Shown here in pieces: positions 8,258 to 16,317 of a DNA stretch of 49,394 bases (its first letter is position 1; each line of letters opens with the position of its first letter). A program made the translations under genes and the position numbers. The DNA is from CAYZJB01 sp964478735 (GTDB lineage Bacteria; CLD3; SB21), in the NCBI GenBank assembly GCA_964478735.1, contig CAYZJB010000029.1, positions 1-49,394 on the forward strand. Direction: 5' to 3'. The notes below the pieces were generated by a model. That model had not been told where the DNA came from, did no database searches, and saw only the letters and a program-made list of their open reading frames with translations.

Positions 8258-9175
8258 ATGGGTTCACAAAAGCATTTTACCGCCGGTTTTTTGTCATATC
8301 TGATTTGGGGCTTCGTTCCCGTGTTGCTCCGTCTCGTGACGGCGTACGACGATTTCGAAATCATTCTCTACCGCATTTTAGGCGCGGCATTGATCATGAT
8401 GATCGTGCTCGGATTCGCCGGACGGCTTCATGCGATCGAACTCGTGCGGCTTTTCCAACGGTCCCGGGGCGATTTTGCGACGATGCTCGTTCTGTCGGCG
8501 ATCGGCGGTTTCCTGCTTGCAGTCAACTGGGTGGCGTACGTGTACGTCGTGAACCATATCAGCATCAATGCGGCGTCGTTTTCCTATCTGATCCTTCCCA
8601 TCGCGACGGCGTTTCTCGCGTACGTCCTACTCAAAGAATCGCTGACGCTGTGGCGATGGATCGGCATCGTCATCAGCGGAATCAGTTGTGTTCTCATGGC
8701 GCAGATCGACCTGACACAAACGCTCTATATCGCGGCGATCACGTTTTCGTACGCGTTTTATCTGATTTCGCAGCGGCGAAATACGTTCGTCTCGCGCCGG
8801 TTGAGTCTGGGCATCCAGATGACGCTGGGGTCCGCTCTGATGTTGATATTCAATCCGGCCCCATTTGCTCCTGCCTCGCTCGACGGTTATTTCGTCGTCG
8901 TGATCATCTCGCTTGCCGCGGTCTTCACGGTACTTCCCCTGATGCTGAATCTTTACGCGCTCAATGGGATGGAATCGTCGCAACTGGCGTTCTTGATCTA
9001 CGTCAATCCGATCGTGGCTTTTTTGACGGCCGTGATCTGGTACGGCGAGGTCCTGTCGTGGGTCGCCGCCATCGCCTACACGCTGATGGCGATTGCGATC
9101 GTGATATTCAACTGGGACATCCTGGGTAAAATTTTCTCCCGCGTCCGTAAAACCGCCGTGGAGGCGATATCGTGA
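8258..9175 (+). CDS. EamA/RarD-like DMT-superfamily transporter
   Basis: A 305-residue inner-membrane protein with ten predicted hydrophobic helices, made of two EamA repeats. The start (FLSYLIWGFVPVLLRLV ... ILYRILGAALIMMIVL) is characteristic of the RarD branch of drug/metabolite exporters, and the second repeat contains QLAFLIYVNPIVAFLTAVIWYGE. The physiological substrate of the RarD group is not established. Its stop overlaps the start of the DapB-like gene by four bases (GTGA), indicating co-translation. It is the first gene of a long rightward series. Confidence 0.9.
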   Translation: MGSQKHFTAGFLSYLIWGFVPVLLRLVTAYDDFEIILYRILGAALIMMIVLGFAGRLHAIELVRLFQRSRGDFATMLVLSAIGGFLLAVNWVAYVYVVNHISINAASFSYLILPIATAFLAYVLLKESLTLWRWIGIVISGISCVLMAQIDLTQTLYIAAITFSYAFYLISQRRNTFVSRRLSLGIQMTLGSALMLIFNPAPFAPASLDGYFVVVIISLAAVFTVLPLMLNLYALNGMESSQLAFLIYVNPIVAFLTAVIWYGEVLSWVAAIAYTLMAIAIVIFNWDILGKIFSRVRKTAVEAIS

Positions 9176-9942
9176 TTCGTGTGATACTTGCCGGAATCCG
9201 GGGCCGCGTCGGGCGCGGACTGGTCGACGCCATCGCGAAAGAAAGCGACATACAACTCGTTGCCGGGGTGTCACGTACCGAGTCTGCATCCGACGCCATT
9301 CCCGTGCTGACGCTCGAACGGTCGCTGCAGACGGACGCCGACGTGTTTGTCGACTACACGCGTGCGGATGTCGTAAAGGCCAACGTGATGACGGCCCTGT
9401 GGAAAGGGCTGCACGTCGTGATCGGTACGTCGGGACTGACGCCATCGGATTTCGACGATATCGACCGGCTCGCACGCGAACGCCAAGTCGGTGTGTTCGC
9501 GGCGGGAAATTTCTCTCTCACGGCTGCACTCCTTCAAACGTTCGCCCTGATGACGGCGAAGATCATACCCCAATGGGAGATCGTCGATTATTCGTACGAT
9601 CAAAAGCCCGACGCACCGAGCGGCACGACGCGTGAACTTGCCGAGCGGCTGGCCGTCGTTCGCACTCCTGAGCGGCCGGTGCCGATGGACCGGACGCTGG
9701 GAGCGCGTGACGCCCGCGGCGCGCTGATTGCCGGATCGACCGTGCACTCCCTTCGTCTTCCGGGGTTCGTCTCGTCGTGTGAAATAATTTTTGGAACCGG
9801 GCACGAACGCCTGAGTTTGCGGCACGATTCGATCGACGCGACGCGGCCGTATGTTCAGGGTACGCTGCTCGCGATTCGCCGGGTCTCGACGTTTGTCGGA
9901 CTTAAACGCGGCCTGGACAACATCCTGACGCTATTCCAATGA
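9172..9942 (+). CDS. DapB-like dihydrodipicolinate reductase homologue with altered active site
   Basis: A 256-residue NAD(P)-dependent oxidoreductase of the DapB fold. The nucleotide site is GIRGRVGRG (residues 8-16), with the DapB middle motif VIGTSGL, the NFSL loop, and the substrate loop KPDAPSGTTRELAERL. The C-terminal RLPG..SCEIIFG and LRHDS motifs follow. In true DapB the segment before DAPSGT carries a conserved His-His pair, the first being the general acid; here the aligned residues are Ser-Tyr (IVDYSYDQKPDAPSGT). This suggests a paralogue with a different or lost reaction, or a subfamily using another acid. No lysine-biosynthesis genes are adjacent. The start is a GTG overlapping the upstream transporter stop. 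Confidence 0.8.
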   Translation: MIRVILAGIRGRVGRGLVDAIAKESDIQLVAGVSRTESASDAIPVLTLERSLQTDADVFVDYTRADVVKANVMTALWKGLHVVIGTSGLTPSDFDDIDRLARERQVGVFAAGNFSLTAALLQTFALMTAKIIPQWEIVDYSYDQKPDAPSGTTRELAERLAVVRTPERPVPMDRTLGARDARGALIAGSTVHSLRLPGFVSSCEIIFGTGHERLSLRHDSIDATRPYVQGTLLAIRRVSTFVGLKRGLDNILTLFQ

Positions 9943-9966
9943 ACCCGGTGCGCTTCACCCGTTTCC

Positions 9967-10035
9967 TGAGTTTATCGAAGGGGACGATTCAAAGACGTGA
10001 TGAATTGCAGACGGTCACTTCGGCCGAACGACCGA
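9967..10035. repeat. Degenerate REP-like repeat
   Basis: cctgagtttatcgaagggg and, further on, ggtcacttcggccgaacgaccgagcttgag resemble halves of the (c)ctgagc..gtcgaaggg type palindromes seen at 3920, 11608, 11707 and 36480. It fills most of the 106-bp spacer before the next gene; no promoter is evident in it. Confidence 0.4.
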
Positions 10036-10048
10036 GCTTGAGGAGAGA

Positions 10049-11167
10049 ATGATGAAAAAAGAAACGCTCTGCGTGCATGCCGGTCAAACGGAAGAGACGG
10101 TGAATACGCCAATTTTCAATTCGACCGCCACGGACTACATCAAAAAACCGTACATCTATCCGCGCAAACAAAACGTACCGAACCAGCAGGTCGTTATTCA
10201 AAAAATCGCCGCGCTCGAAAAAGCCGAGGACGGGCTGATCTTCAGCAGCGGCATGGCGGCGATCACGACGGCCATCCTCGCGATCGTCCGTCACGGCGAT
10301 CACGTCGTCTTGCAGAGCGATCTCTACGGCGGTACGCACGTTTTCGTACACAACGAGCTGCCGAAATACGGCGTGACGTTTACCCTCGTCGATGGAACCC
10401 GTCCCACGGCGTTTCGCGAAGCCCTCAGGCCCACCACGCGTTTGATCTATATCGAAACGCCGTCGAACCCCCTTTTGAAAATCACGGACATCCGCGCGGT
10501 CGCGGACCTCGGCAAAGAAAAACAGATCCTGACCGCGATCGACAACACGTTTGCCTCGCCGATCAATCAACAACCCGCGACGCTGGGGATCGATATGGTT
10601 TTACACAGCGCGACAAAATACATCGGCGGTCACAGCGACCTTTCCGCGGGCGTGCTGGTCACGTCGCGGGCCCTGCGTGACAAAATATTTCCGACCGCAC
10701 TGATGCTGGGCGGTTCGCTCAATGCCGCCGACTGTTATACGCTCGAACGCAGCCTGAAAACGCTGGCGCTTCGCGTGGAACGGCAAAACGATAACGCGAT
10801 GAAACTCGCGACGTGGTTGGAGCAGGAAAAGAAAATTCAACACGTCTATTATCCCGGACTCGAATCGCATCCGCAGCACGTGCTCGCGCGGTCCCAGATG
10901 AACGGTTTCGGCGGCGTATTGTCGTTCGAAATCGAGGCGCTGGAAACGCGGCGGTTTTTTTCAAAACTCAAAATGATCAAACCGGCCATCAGCCTCGGCG
11001 GCGTGGAATCGACGATCTGTTCTCCGGCGGAAACCTCACATCAGAAATTATCGCCGGAAGAACGTCGCCGCGTCGGCATCACGGATTCCCTCGTCCGCCT
11101 CTCGGTCGGCGTGGAGGCCGTGGAGGACATCATGGAGGACATTCAGCAGGCTTTGAAATCCATATGA
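10049..11167 (+). CDS. Cys/Met metabolism PLP enzyme (cystathionine gamma-lyase/synthase family)
   Basis: A pyridoxal-phosphate enzyme of transsulfuration or methionine metabolism (cystathionine gamma-synthase, gamma-lyase or methionine gamma-lyase type). Family signatures are GLIFSSGMAAI, the phosphate-loop region SDLYGGTHVF, TPSNPLLKITD, AIDNTFASP, and the PLP-lysine motif LHSATKYIGGHSD (Lys190), then a C-terminal SLGGVESTICSPAETSH. At 372 residues it is full length. The ATG follows a strong GAGGAG. The sequence does not decide between synthase and lyase. It overlaps the next gene, a frameshifted acetyltransferase, by four bases. Confidence 0.92.
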   Translation: MMKKETLCVHAGQTEETVNTPIFNSTATDYIKKPYIYPRKQNVPNQQVVIQKIAALEKAEDGLIFSSGMAAITTAILAIVRHGDHVVLQSDLYGGTHVFVHNELPKYGVTFTLVDGTRPTAFREALRPTTRLIYIETPSNPLLKITDIRAVADLGKEKQILTAIDNTFASPINQQPATLGIDMVLHSATKYIGGHSDLSAGVLVTSRALRDKIFPTALMLGGSLNAADCYTLERSLKTLALRVERQNDNAMKLATWLEQEKKIQHVYYPGLESHPQHVLARSQMNGFGGVLSFEIEALETRRFFSKLKMIKPAISLGGVESTICSPAETSHQKLSPEERRRVGITDSLVRLSVGVEAVEDIMEDIQQALKSI

Positions 11168-11670
11168 ACGACGTGACGACAGGACGGTTCACGATCTCGA
11201 CGGACAAACGGCGGCTCGACGTCGACGCCGTGCATGACGCATTGCGGCAGAAGTACTGGAGATTCCGAAGGCCATCGTCCGGCGGGCCGTCGAACACTCC
11301 CTGTGCTTCGGCGTGTACGAGGGTCCGCGCCAAATCGGCTTTGCGCGCGTGATCAGCGACTATGCGACGTTTGCGTATCTCGCCGACGTCTACATCGACG
11401 ACGCCTGCCGGGGACAGGGCCTTGGGAAGGAACTCATTGCCTGCATTATGTCGCACGAGCAGTTACAGGGTCTTCGTCGATGGATGCTGGCAACGCAGGA
11501 CGCTCACGGCTTTTATGAACAATACGGATTTGTTCGCGTCCAGCATCCGGAGCGGTTGATGGAAATAGTGGTTCCGGACATTTACCTCCGGCAGCAAAGC
11601 CGGGGAACGGTCGCTGAGCGGCCTGACCGAGCGCTGGGCGCCGTCGAAGTGTCGAAGGGTCGAAGCGACC
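11164..11670 (+). pseudogene. GNAT acetyltransferase, frameshifted
   Basis: From ATG 11164 the protein reads MNDVTTGRFTISTDKRRLDV ... ALRQKYW and then leaves frame at about 11259. One base over, the sequence continues EIPKAIVRRAVEHSLCFGVYEG, FARVISDYATFAYLADVYI and the acetyl-CoA loop RGQGLGKEL, ending with HGFYEQYGF, a textbook small GNAT of the YITH/YLADVF group. Adding one G at the GG of tactgg restores a continuous protein, so this is a one-base deletion (real or assembly error). The open frame then runs into the palindromic repeat at 11608 and on to 11771 without a family-like ending; I end the feature in the repeat. Confidence 0.75.
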
Positions 11671-11671
11671 G
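11608..11671. repeat. Palindromic repeat, cggtcgct...agcgaccg type
   Basis: cggtcgct (11608-11615) pairs with agcgaccg (11664-11671). Between them lie gagcggcctgaccgagc and gtcgaagtgtcgaaggg. Read on the other strand, 36480-36558 has the same succession (ggtcgctgagctgcttgcga, cactgagcgca, agtgtcgagggg), so both belong to one dispersed family. Here it sits inside the open reading frame tail of the frameshifted acetyltransferase. Confidence 0.7.
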
Positions 11672-11706
11672 AAAATCAGGCAATACTATGTCGTTGTCAG
11701 TTCTGA

Positions 11707-11735
11707 CCGTTCCCTTCGGCAGGTTCAGGGAACGG
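11707..11735. repeat. Palindromic repeat, ccgttccct...agggaacgg
   Basis: The arms ccgttccct (11707-11715) and agggaacgg (11727-11735) form a 9-bp stem around an 11-base loop tcggcaggttc. It is placed 36 bases downstream of the previous palindrome and 33 bases before the next start codon. No T run follows, so it is a REP-like element rather than a terminator. Confidence 0.65.
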
Positions 11736-11767
11736 TTGGCTCGCTACAAGAAGAGAAGCGCAAAATC

Positions 11768-12731
11768 ATGATGCTGACCGACGACATCCGGAGTTTTGTC
11801 GAACAACAGCGGCTAGGTTTCGTGGCCACGGTCAACGACGACGGAACGCCCAATCTGTCGCCCAAAGGTACGGTGCGCGTGGCGGACGACCGGCACTTGA
11901 TTTTTGTCGATCTGGGTTCGCCGCAGACGATCGCCAATCTGCGTGAGCGTCCCGCCGTGTGTGTCAACGTGGTCGACGTTTTCCTTCGCAAAGGATACGT
12001 GTTTTCCGGTCAGGCAATCGTGATCGACGAGGACGGACCGATCCATGAAGCAAAAAATCTGTATGCCGATGCCGACGTTCCGCATGACCGGATCCGGCGT
12101 ATCGTCAAAATCCAGGTAGAAAAAGTTCGGCCACTCGTCTCTCCGGGGTACGACTGGGTCGCATCGGAATTCGACATGGTGCGGCATTGGACGGAATACT
12201 GGAAGCAGATCGGTTATCAGCGAAGGTTTGCTGCCGACGGCGTCCGTGTGACCCGAACGTATCTGGAAATGACCGAACGGTCTGCACTGAAAATTCACAT
12301 GCCCGAAGATGCCCGGATCGAACGCGCGCAATTGCCGACGCTGTCGTTTTACCGGTTTTTGTATTCGACGGTCGGCGACGCCTGGCGTTGGCGCGACCGG
12401 ATGAAAATGGACGACGAATCCCTTTATGCCATCATTCGTCATCCGCGCGTTGAGATTGACGTACTCTACGTTGCGGGCGTTCCGGCCGGTTATGCGGAGT
12501 TCGACACGCGGCAGGCGGACCAGGTCGAGATCGCGTACTTCGGGCTGATGCCGGAATTTGTCGGCCAGGGATTGGGGAAGAAATTTTTGCAATGGAGCGT
12601 CGCACGGGCGTGGAGTTTTGAACCCCGTCGCGTATGGTTGCACACGTGCACGCTGGATCATCCGGCGGCGCTGCCGTTATATCAAAGCATCGGATTTAAA
12701 GTCGTTCGTACCGAAGAATATTTGTTTGAAT
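11768..12731 (+). CDS. PNPOx-like flavin domain fused to GNAT acetyltransferase (3' end in gap)
   Basis: The N-terminal part (residues 1-147) is a pyridoxamine-5'-phosphate-oxidase-like split beta-barrel that probably binds FMN or F420: RLGFVATVNDDGTPNLSPKGTV, FVDLGSPQTIANLRERPAVCV, VEKVRPLVSPGYD. The second part (about 158-321) is a GNAT domain: SFYRFLYSTVGDAWRW, VPAGYAEF, the acetyl-CoA loop EFVGQGLGKKFL and LHTCTLDHPAALPLYQSIGF. The join near residue 150 is in frame with no duplicated start, so it reads as a natural fusion, although a lost stop between two genes cannot be excluded. The last codons disappear into the assembly gap. The substrate is unknown. Confidence 0.82.
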
Positions 12732-12831
12732 NNNNNNNNNNNNNNNNNNNNNNNNNNNNNNNNNNNNNNNNNNNNNNNNNNNNNNNNNNNNNNNNNNNNN
12801 NNNNNNNNNNNNNNNNNNNNNNNNNNNNNNN
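12732..12831. other. Assembly gap (100 N)
   Basis: A second placeholder of exactly 100 N. It hides the end of the PNPOx-GNAT gene and the start of the following GNAT gene; judged from the family lengths, little coding sequence need be missing. Confidence 0.97.
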
Positions 12832-13224
12832 TTGTTCGATGCGTACCGGCAGTTTTATCGCCGGTCCGGAGATATCGATGGAGCGCGGCGTTTTCTCCAT
12901 GACCGGTTGTCACGGGGAGAATCCGTCCTGTTTGCCGCGTTGAACGATGCGCGAAAATTTGTCGGTTTCACGCAACTGTATCCGCTGTTTTCGTCCGTGT
13001 CCATGCGGCCGATGTGGCTCCTCAACGATCTGTTCGTCATTCCGGAGTGCCGTCGATCGGGCTGGGGTCGCGCGCTCCTCGATGCGGCACGCGATTGGGC
13101 AAGGCTGAGCGGCGCCCGTGGCGTCATGCTGGAAACGGAGGCGGCAAATACGGACGCACAGAGGCTGTACGAATCGACCGGCTACCGTCGAAACATGAAT
13201 TTTTTTTATGAACTGGAGGTGTAG
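12832..13224 (+). CDS. GNAT acetyltransferase, 5' end lost in assembly gap
   Basis: A partial acetyltransferase whose first visible residues (LFDAYRQFYRRSGDIDGARRFL) match the region that normally follows some 15-20 N-terminal residues, so the true start lies in the gap. The body shows RLSRGESVLFAAL, VGFTQLYPLFSSVSMRPMWLLNDLFV, the acetyl-CoA loop CRRSGWGRALL and the tail LETEAANTDAQRLYESTGYRRNMNFFYELEV, complete at the C-terminus. It is an N-acetyltransferase of unknown substrate. It ends three bases before the next acetyltransferase gene. Confidence 0.85.
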   Translation: MFDAYRQFYRRSGDIDGARRFLHDRLSRGESVLFAALNDARKFVGFTQLYPLFSSVSMRPMWLLNDLFVIPECRRSGWGRALLDAARDWARLSGARGVMLETEAANTDAQRLYESTGYRRNMNFFYELEV

Positions 13225-13227
13225 ACC

Positions 13228-13758
13228 ATGCAACTGCATTCGATGACTGCGGCGGACTGGGACGACGTCCGGCGCATTTATGAAGAAGGTATCGCGACGG
13301 GTCAGGCGACGCTGGAAGTCAACATTCCAACCTGGGAAGAATGGGATGGTGCGCATTTACGTACCTGCCGCTGGATCGCCGCCGAAGGTGACACAACCGC
13401 GGGTTGGGCGGCGTTGAGTCCCGTGTCCGGACGCTGCGTGTATGGCGGCGTCGCCGAGGTGAGCGTATACATTGCGTCGGCGTTTCGGGGCAAGGGAGTC
13501 GGCAAAACTCTGCTGCATGAACTGGTCCGTTCGTCCGAGCAGAACGGAATCTGGACCCTGCAGGCCGGTATCATTGCCGAAAACGAAGCGAGCATCCGGT
13601 TGCACCTGGCATGCGGCTTCCGATCGGTGGGGGTTCGAGAAAAATTAGGCCAGCTCAATGGCGTGTGGAAGGACATCGTCTTGATGGAACGCCGCAGCCG
13701 CGTGGTCGGCGTGGAGGCGGCCAGCCGCTCCAAGCCTCAAATGGAGATGGCGCGATGA
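13228..13758 (+). CDS. GNAT acetyltransferase, phosphinothricin N-acetyltransferase-like
   Basis: A 176-residue acetyltransferase of the Pat/MnaT branch, which acetylates the amino group of amino-acid analogues such as phosphinothricin or methionine sulfone/sulfoximine. The diagnostic pattern is DDVRRIYEEGIATGQATLE near residues 12-30, YGGVAEVSVYIASAFRGKGVGKTLL with the acetyl-CoA loop RGKGVG, and NEASIRLHLACGFRSVGVREKLGQLNGVWKDIVLMER. The ATG has GGAGGT upstream. The stop overlaps the next gene by four bases. The physiological substrate is inferred only from the family. Confidence 0.88.
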   Translation: MQLHSMTAADWDDVRRIYEEGIATGQATLEVNIPTWEEWDGAHLRTCRWIAAEGDTTAGWAALSPVSGRCVYGGVAEVSVYIASAFRGKGVGKTLLHELVRSSEQNGIWTLQAGIIAENEASIRLHLACGFRSVGVREKLGQLNGVWKDIVLMERRSRVVGVEAASRSKPQMEMAR

Positions 13759-14186
13759 ATACCATGGTTGGAGCCCTGGCCGTGGTGATCCTGTCGAACG
13801 TTGTCTATCACGTGTCGCTCAAATCACTGCCGAGCGGCGCCCACGCCATCTTATCGACGATCATTATGTACACGGTCGCGCTGCTGGTCACCCTCGCGCT
13901 GTATCCGTTTTTTTCCAACGGGGCCCCGGTCGTCGAAGAACTCCGCAAGATCAACTGGGCCCCGTACGTGATCGGTGCGGCCATCGTCGGGATCGAAATC
14001 GGATTTCTGTTTGCCTACCGGTACGGTCTCGACGTCAGTTACGGGCCGATCATGACGCATGCGATGGTCGCCGTCCTGCTCGTGCCGTTCGGTCTGTTGC
14101 TGTTCCGCGAAAAATTATCCTGGATCAACATCGCCGGTATCGCGATGTGCATTACCGGATTGTTTTTGATCGTGAGGAAAGGATGA
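13755..14186 (+). CDS. Small EamA-type membrane protein (half-size DMT transporter)
   Basis: A 143-residue protein with about five hydrophobic segments and only one EamA repeat; the motif near the end (LLVPFGLLLFREKLSWINIAGIAMCITGLFLIV) is the typical close of an EamA domain. Like other half-size DMT proteins it would need to dimerise to make a transporter. The ATG overlaps the upstream acetyltransferase stop (ATGA), and its own stop overlaps the next acetyltransferase start in the same way, so the exporter is locked between two acetyltransferases. Confidence 0.82.
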   Translation: MNTMVGALAVVILSNVVYHVSLKSLPSGAHAILSTIIMYTVALLVTLALYPFFSNGAPVVEELRKINWAPYVIGAAIVGIEIGFLFAYRYGLDVSYGPIMTHAMVAVLLVPFGLLLFREKLSWINIAGIAMCITGLFLIVRKG

Positions 14187-14584
14187 TCGACTATCGTCTG
14201 GGAAATGATCTCAATCTCGATCGGGTGATCGAATTGTACGTCGCGTCGACGCTCGGGGAGCGAAGGCCGGTCGACGACAGGGATCGCATGGGGCGTATGT
14301 TGAAAGAGGCCAACCTGGTTGTTACGGCGTGGGACGGCGATAAACTTGTCGGGATTTCGCGTAGCCTGACGGATTTTGTATATGCGACGTATCTGTCGGA
14401 CCTGGCCGTCCATCTCGCGTATCAGAAAAAAGGCATCGGTACAGAACTGATCCGGCGTACGCAGATGGAAGCGCCGCAGGCGGGAATTATCCTCCTGGCC
14501 GCGCCGAAAGCAGTCGGCTATTATCCGCATATCGGCTTTACTCAACATCCGAGCGCATGGATTCTGGATGAGGCTTTGAAATGA
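14183..14584 (+). CDS. GNAT family N-acetyltransferase
   Basis: A compact 133-residue acetyltransferase: MIDYRLGNDLNLDRVIELYVAST, KLVGISRSLTDFVYATYLSDLAVHLAYQKKGIGTELI with the acetyl-CoA loop QKKGIG, and a C-terminal AAPKAVGYYPHIGFTQHPSAWIL. I choose ATG 14183, which overlaps the upstream stop and follows GAGGAAAGG, in preference to a longer frame starting inside the EamA gene. Substrate unknown. Confidence 0.86.
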   Translation: MIDYRLGNDLNLDRVIELYVASTLGERRPVDDRDRMGRMLKEANLVVTAWDGDKLVGISRSLTDFVYATYLSDLAVHLAYQKKGIGTELIRRTQMEAPQAGIILLAAPKAVGYYPHIGFTQHPSAWILDEALK

Positions 14585-14648
14585 ACATCCGTAACATGAA
14601 CCCCCGGAACGCATTCGAGGTGACAATCAAAACAGCAGGGAGAACCCC

Positions 14649-15035
14649 TTGCATCGATTGAACCTGGTCCCGCTGGACTTGCGTTACGCGATCTGCCGTC
14701 TCGGCGCACGCGCGTGGAGCCCGACGGTTCCGTCGAGTTCGGCATTGTATTCCATCACCCGCACGGAGGATGAATTAAGTATCGTCTGTTCGGAAGAAGA
14801 GATTCCTGAGGGAGCGAAAATTAGCGGATACTGGCGTGCGTTCAAGATCGCCGGCCCCATTCCGTTTTCGATGGTCGGTGTGTTACAGAGCGTACTCCGG
14901 CCGCTCGCCGATGCGCAGGTCAGCATTTTTGCCGTTTCGACGTTTGATACGGATTACGTGTTGGTCAAAGAAGAACAATGGTTGACGGCGTTGCAGGTCC
15001 TTCGCCATCATCATGAAATTTCCGAGGCCGCATGA
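14649..15035 (+). CDS. ACT domain-containing protein
   Basis: A 128-residue protein made of two small ACT-like halves (family of stand-alone amino-acid-binding ACT proteins). The second half contains FKIAGPIPFSMVGVLQSVLRPLADAQVSIFAVSTFDTDYVLVKEEQW, the conserved core. Such proteins are thought to sense an amino acid or act as small ligand-binding modules. The start is a TTG with an AGGGAGAA-like site upstream; an ATG at 14581 is in a different frame and closes after 26 codons. Its stop overlaps the methyltransferase start by four bases. Confidence 0.82.
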   Translation: MHRLNLVPLDLRYAICRLGARAWSPTVPSSSALYSITRTEDELSIVCSEEEIPEGAKISGYWRAFKIAGPIPFSMVGVLQSVLRPLADAQVSIFAVSTFDTDYVLVKEEQWLTALQVLRHHHEISEAA

Positions 15036-15793
15036 CGGTGTTTAACGACCACTTTTCAGCGCGTGCGGATGTGTACCGACAGTACCGGCCGGACTATCCG
15101 CCGGAATTGTTCGACTGGCTTGCCGCCCGGGTCAACCCTCGTGAGAGAGCGTGGGACGTAGCGACGGGCAACGGTCAGGCGGCCGTGCGACTTGCCACCG
15201 TATTCGACGAGGTGATCGCGACCGATGCCAGCGAGCGGCAGATCGCCCATGCCGTACCGCACGATCGCGTCCATTATCGTGTCGCGGCGGCAGAGGCGTC
15301 GGGGTTGCCGGATGCTTCCGTCGATTGCGTGACCGTTGCGGCGGCGATCCACTGGTTTGACGTTCCGAAATTTTATGAAGAAGTCCGGCGCGTGACGCGT
15401 CCGTACGCTCTGCTCGTCGTCTGGTCGTACGACAGGGTGCACGTTTCGCCGGAAATCGACAATCTGACGTGGAAACTCTACCGGGACATCACCGGTCCTT
15501 ATTGGCCGAAAGGGCGGGAACATGTCGAGGCTCGTTACGAAACGATCCCTTTTCCTTTCGCGGAAATTTCCGTACCCGGATTCGATATCCGCCGGTCGAT
15601 CGATGTCGATATGTTTTTAGGATATCTGCGAACGTGGTCGAGCGTCCATCGTTATGCAGAAGCAAACGGGCGTGACCCGGTGCTTGAAGTCGAAGAAGCT
15701 TTACGCCGGTTGTGGACCGGCGAACGCACGGCCCGCTGGCCAATTTTCATGCGGGCCGGGTACGTTCATCAAAACGGGAGGACAAACGCATGA
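15032..15793 (+). CDS. Class I SAM-dependent methyltransferase
   Basis: A 253-residue methyltransferase of the methyltransferase-11 type. Motif I is AWDVATGNGQAAVRLA (residues 39-54), followed by EVIATDASERQIAHA and the post-II motif EASGLPDASVDCVTVAAAIHWFD. The opening FSARADVYRQYRPDYPPELFDWLA is typical of the group often annotated as trans-aconitate or SAM-dependent small-molecule methyltransferases. The substrate is unknown. Both ends are translationally coupled: ACT protein upstream, DinB protein downstream, each by four-base overlap. Confidence 0.88.
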   Translation: MTVFNDHFSARADVYRQYRPDYPPELFDWLAARVNPRERAWDVATGNGQAAVRLATVFDEVIATDASERQIAHAVPHDRVHYRVAAAEASGLPDASVDCVTVAAAIHWFDVPKFYEEVRRVTRPYALLVVWSYDRVHVSPEIDNLTWKLYRDITGPYWPKGREHVEARYETIPFPFAEISVPGFDIRRSIDVDMFLGYLRTWSSVHRYAEANGRDPVLEVEEALRRLWTGERTARWPIFMRAGYVHQNGRTNA

Positions 15794-16317
15794 CCATTCC
15801 GAGACCGGAGGTTAACGAATACGGACCGTTTTACGCCACGTACGTCCGACAGACCGAAGGGACCGACTGGTCGGCGCAGATGGCGGCGGCTTACGACGAA
15901 TGGCTGTCGCTTCTTTCGCCGTTGAGCGAAGCGCAGTGGAATTTCCGTTACGGGCCGGACAAGTGGACGATCAAAGAGCTCGTACTTCACGTGATCGATT
16001 CCGAACGCGTCTATGCGTACCGGGCGCTGTGTTTTGCACGCGGGGAGACGACGCCGCTGCCGGGATTCGATGAAAATCATTATGCGAAAACGGGACGTGC
16101 GTCAAGCCGGACCGGACGGTCGCTCCTCGATGAACTGCGAGACGTTCGCTCCGCGACGACGGCGCTGTTCGGAAATGTTTCGGACGATTTATGGATGCAA
16201 ACCGGCGTGGCCAACGGGCTGCCGATGTCGCTGCGCGCACAGGCGTACGTGCTGCTCGGCCATTTCAAACATCATCTGAATATTCTGAAAGAGCGGTATC
16301 TGAATGCCCTTCGTTAA
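15790..16317 (+). CDS. DinB/YfiT-type four-helix metalloprotein
   Basis: A 175-residue DinB-superfamily protein. The metal triad is visible as ELVLHVIDSERVYAYR (first His) and the C-terminal GHFKHHLNILKERYL pair. Proteins of this fold are thiol S-transferases (bacillithiol or mycothiol dependent) or related hydrolases used in detoxification; which thiol is used here is unknown. The ATG overlaps the methyltransferase stop, and the gene overlaps the following MOSC gene by 14 bases. Confidence 0.84.
   Translation: MTIPRPEVNEYGPFYATYVRQTEGTDWSAQMAAAYDEWLSLLSPLSEAQWNFRYGPDKWTIKELVLHVIDSERVYAYRALCFARGETTPLPGFDENHYAKTGRASSRTGRSLLDELRDVRSATTALFGNVSDDLWMQTGVANGLPMSLRAQAYVLLGHFKHHLNILKERYLNALR

Noticed and set aside
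9172..11167. Lysine or methionine biosynthesis operon
   Set aside because: DapB-like active site is altered, a 106-bp spacer separates the two genes, and no other lysine or methionine genes are adjacent.
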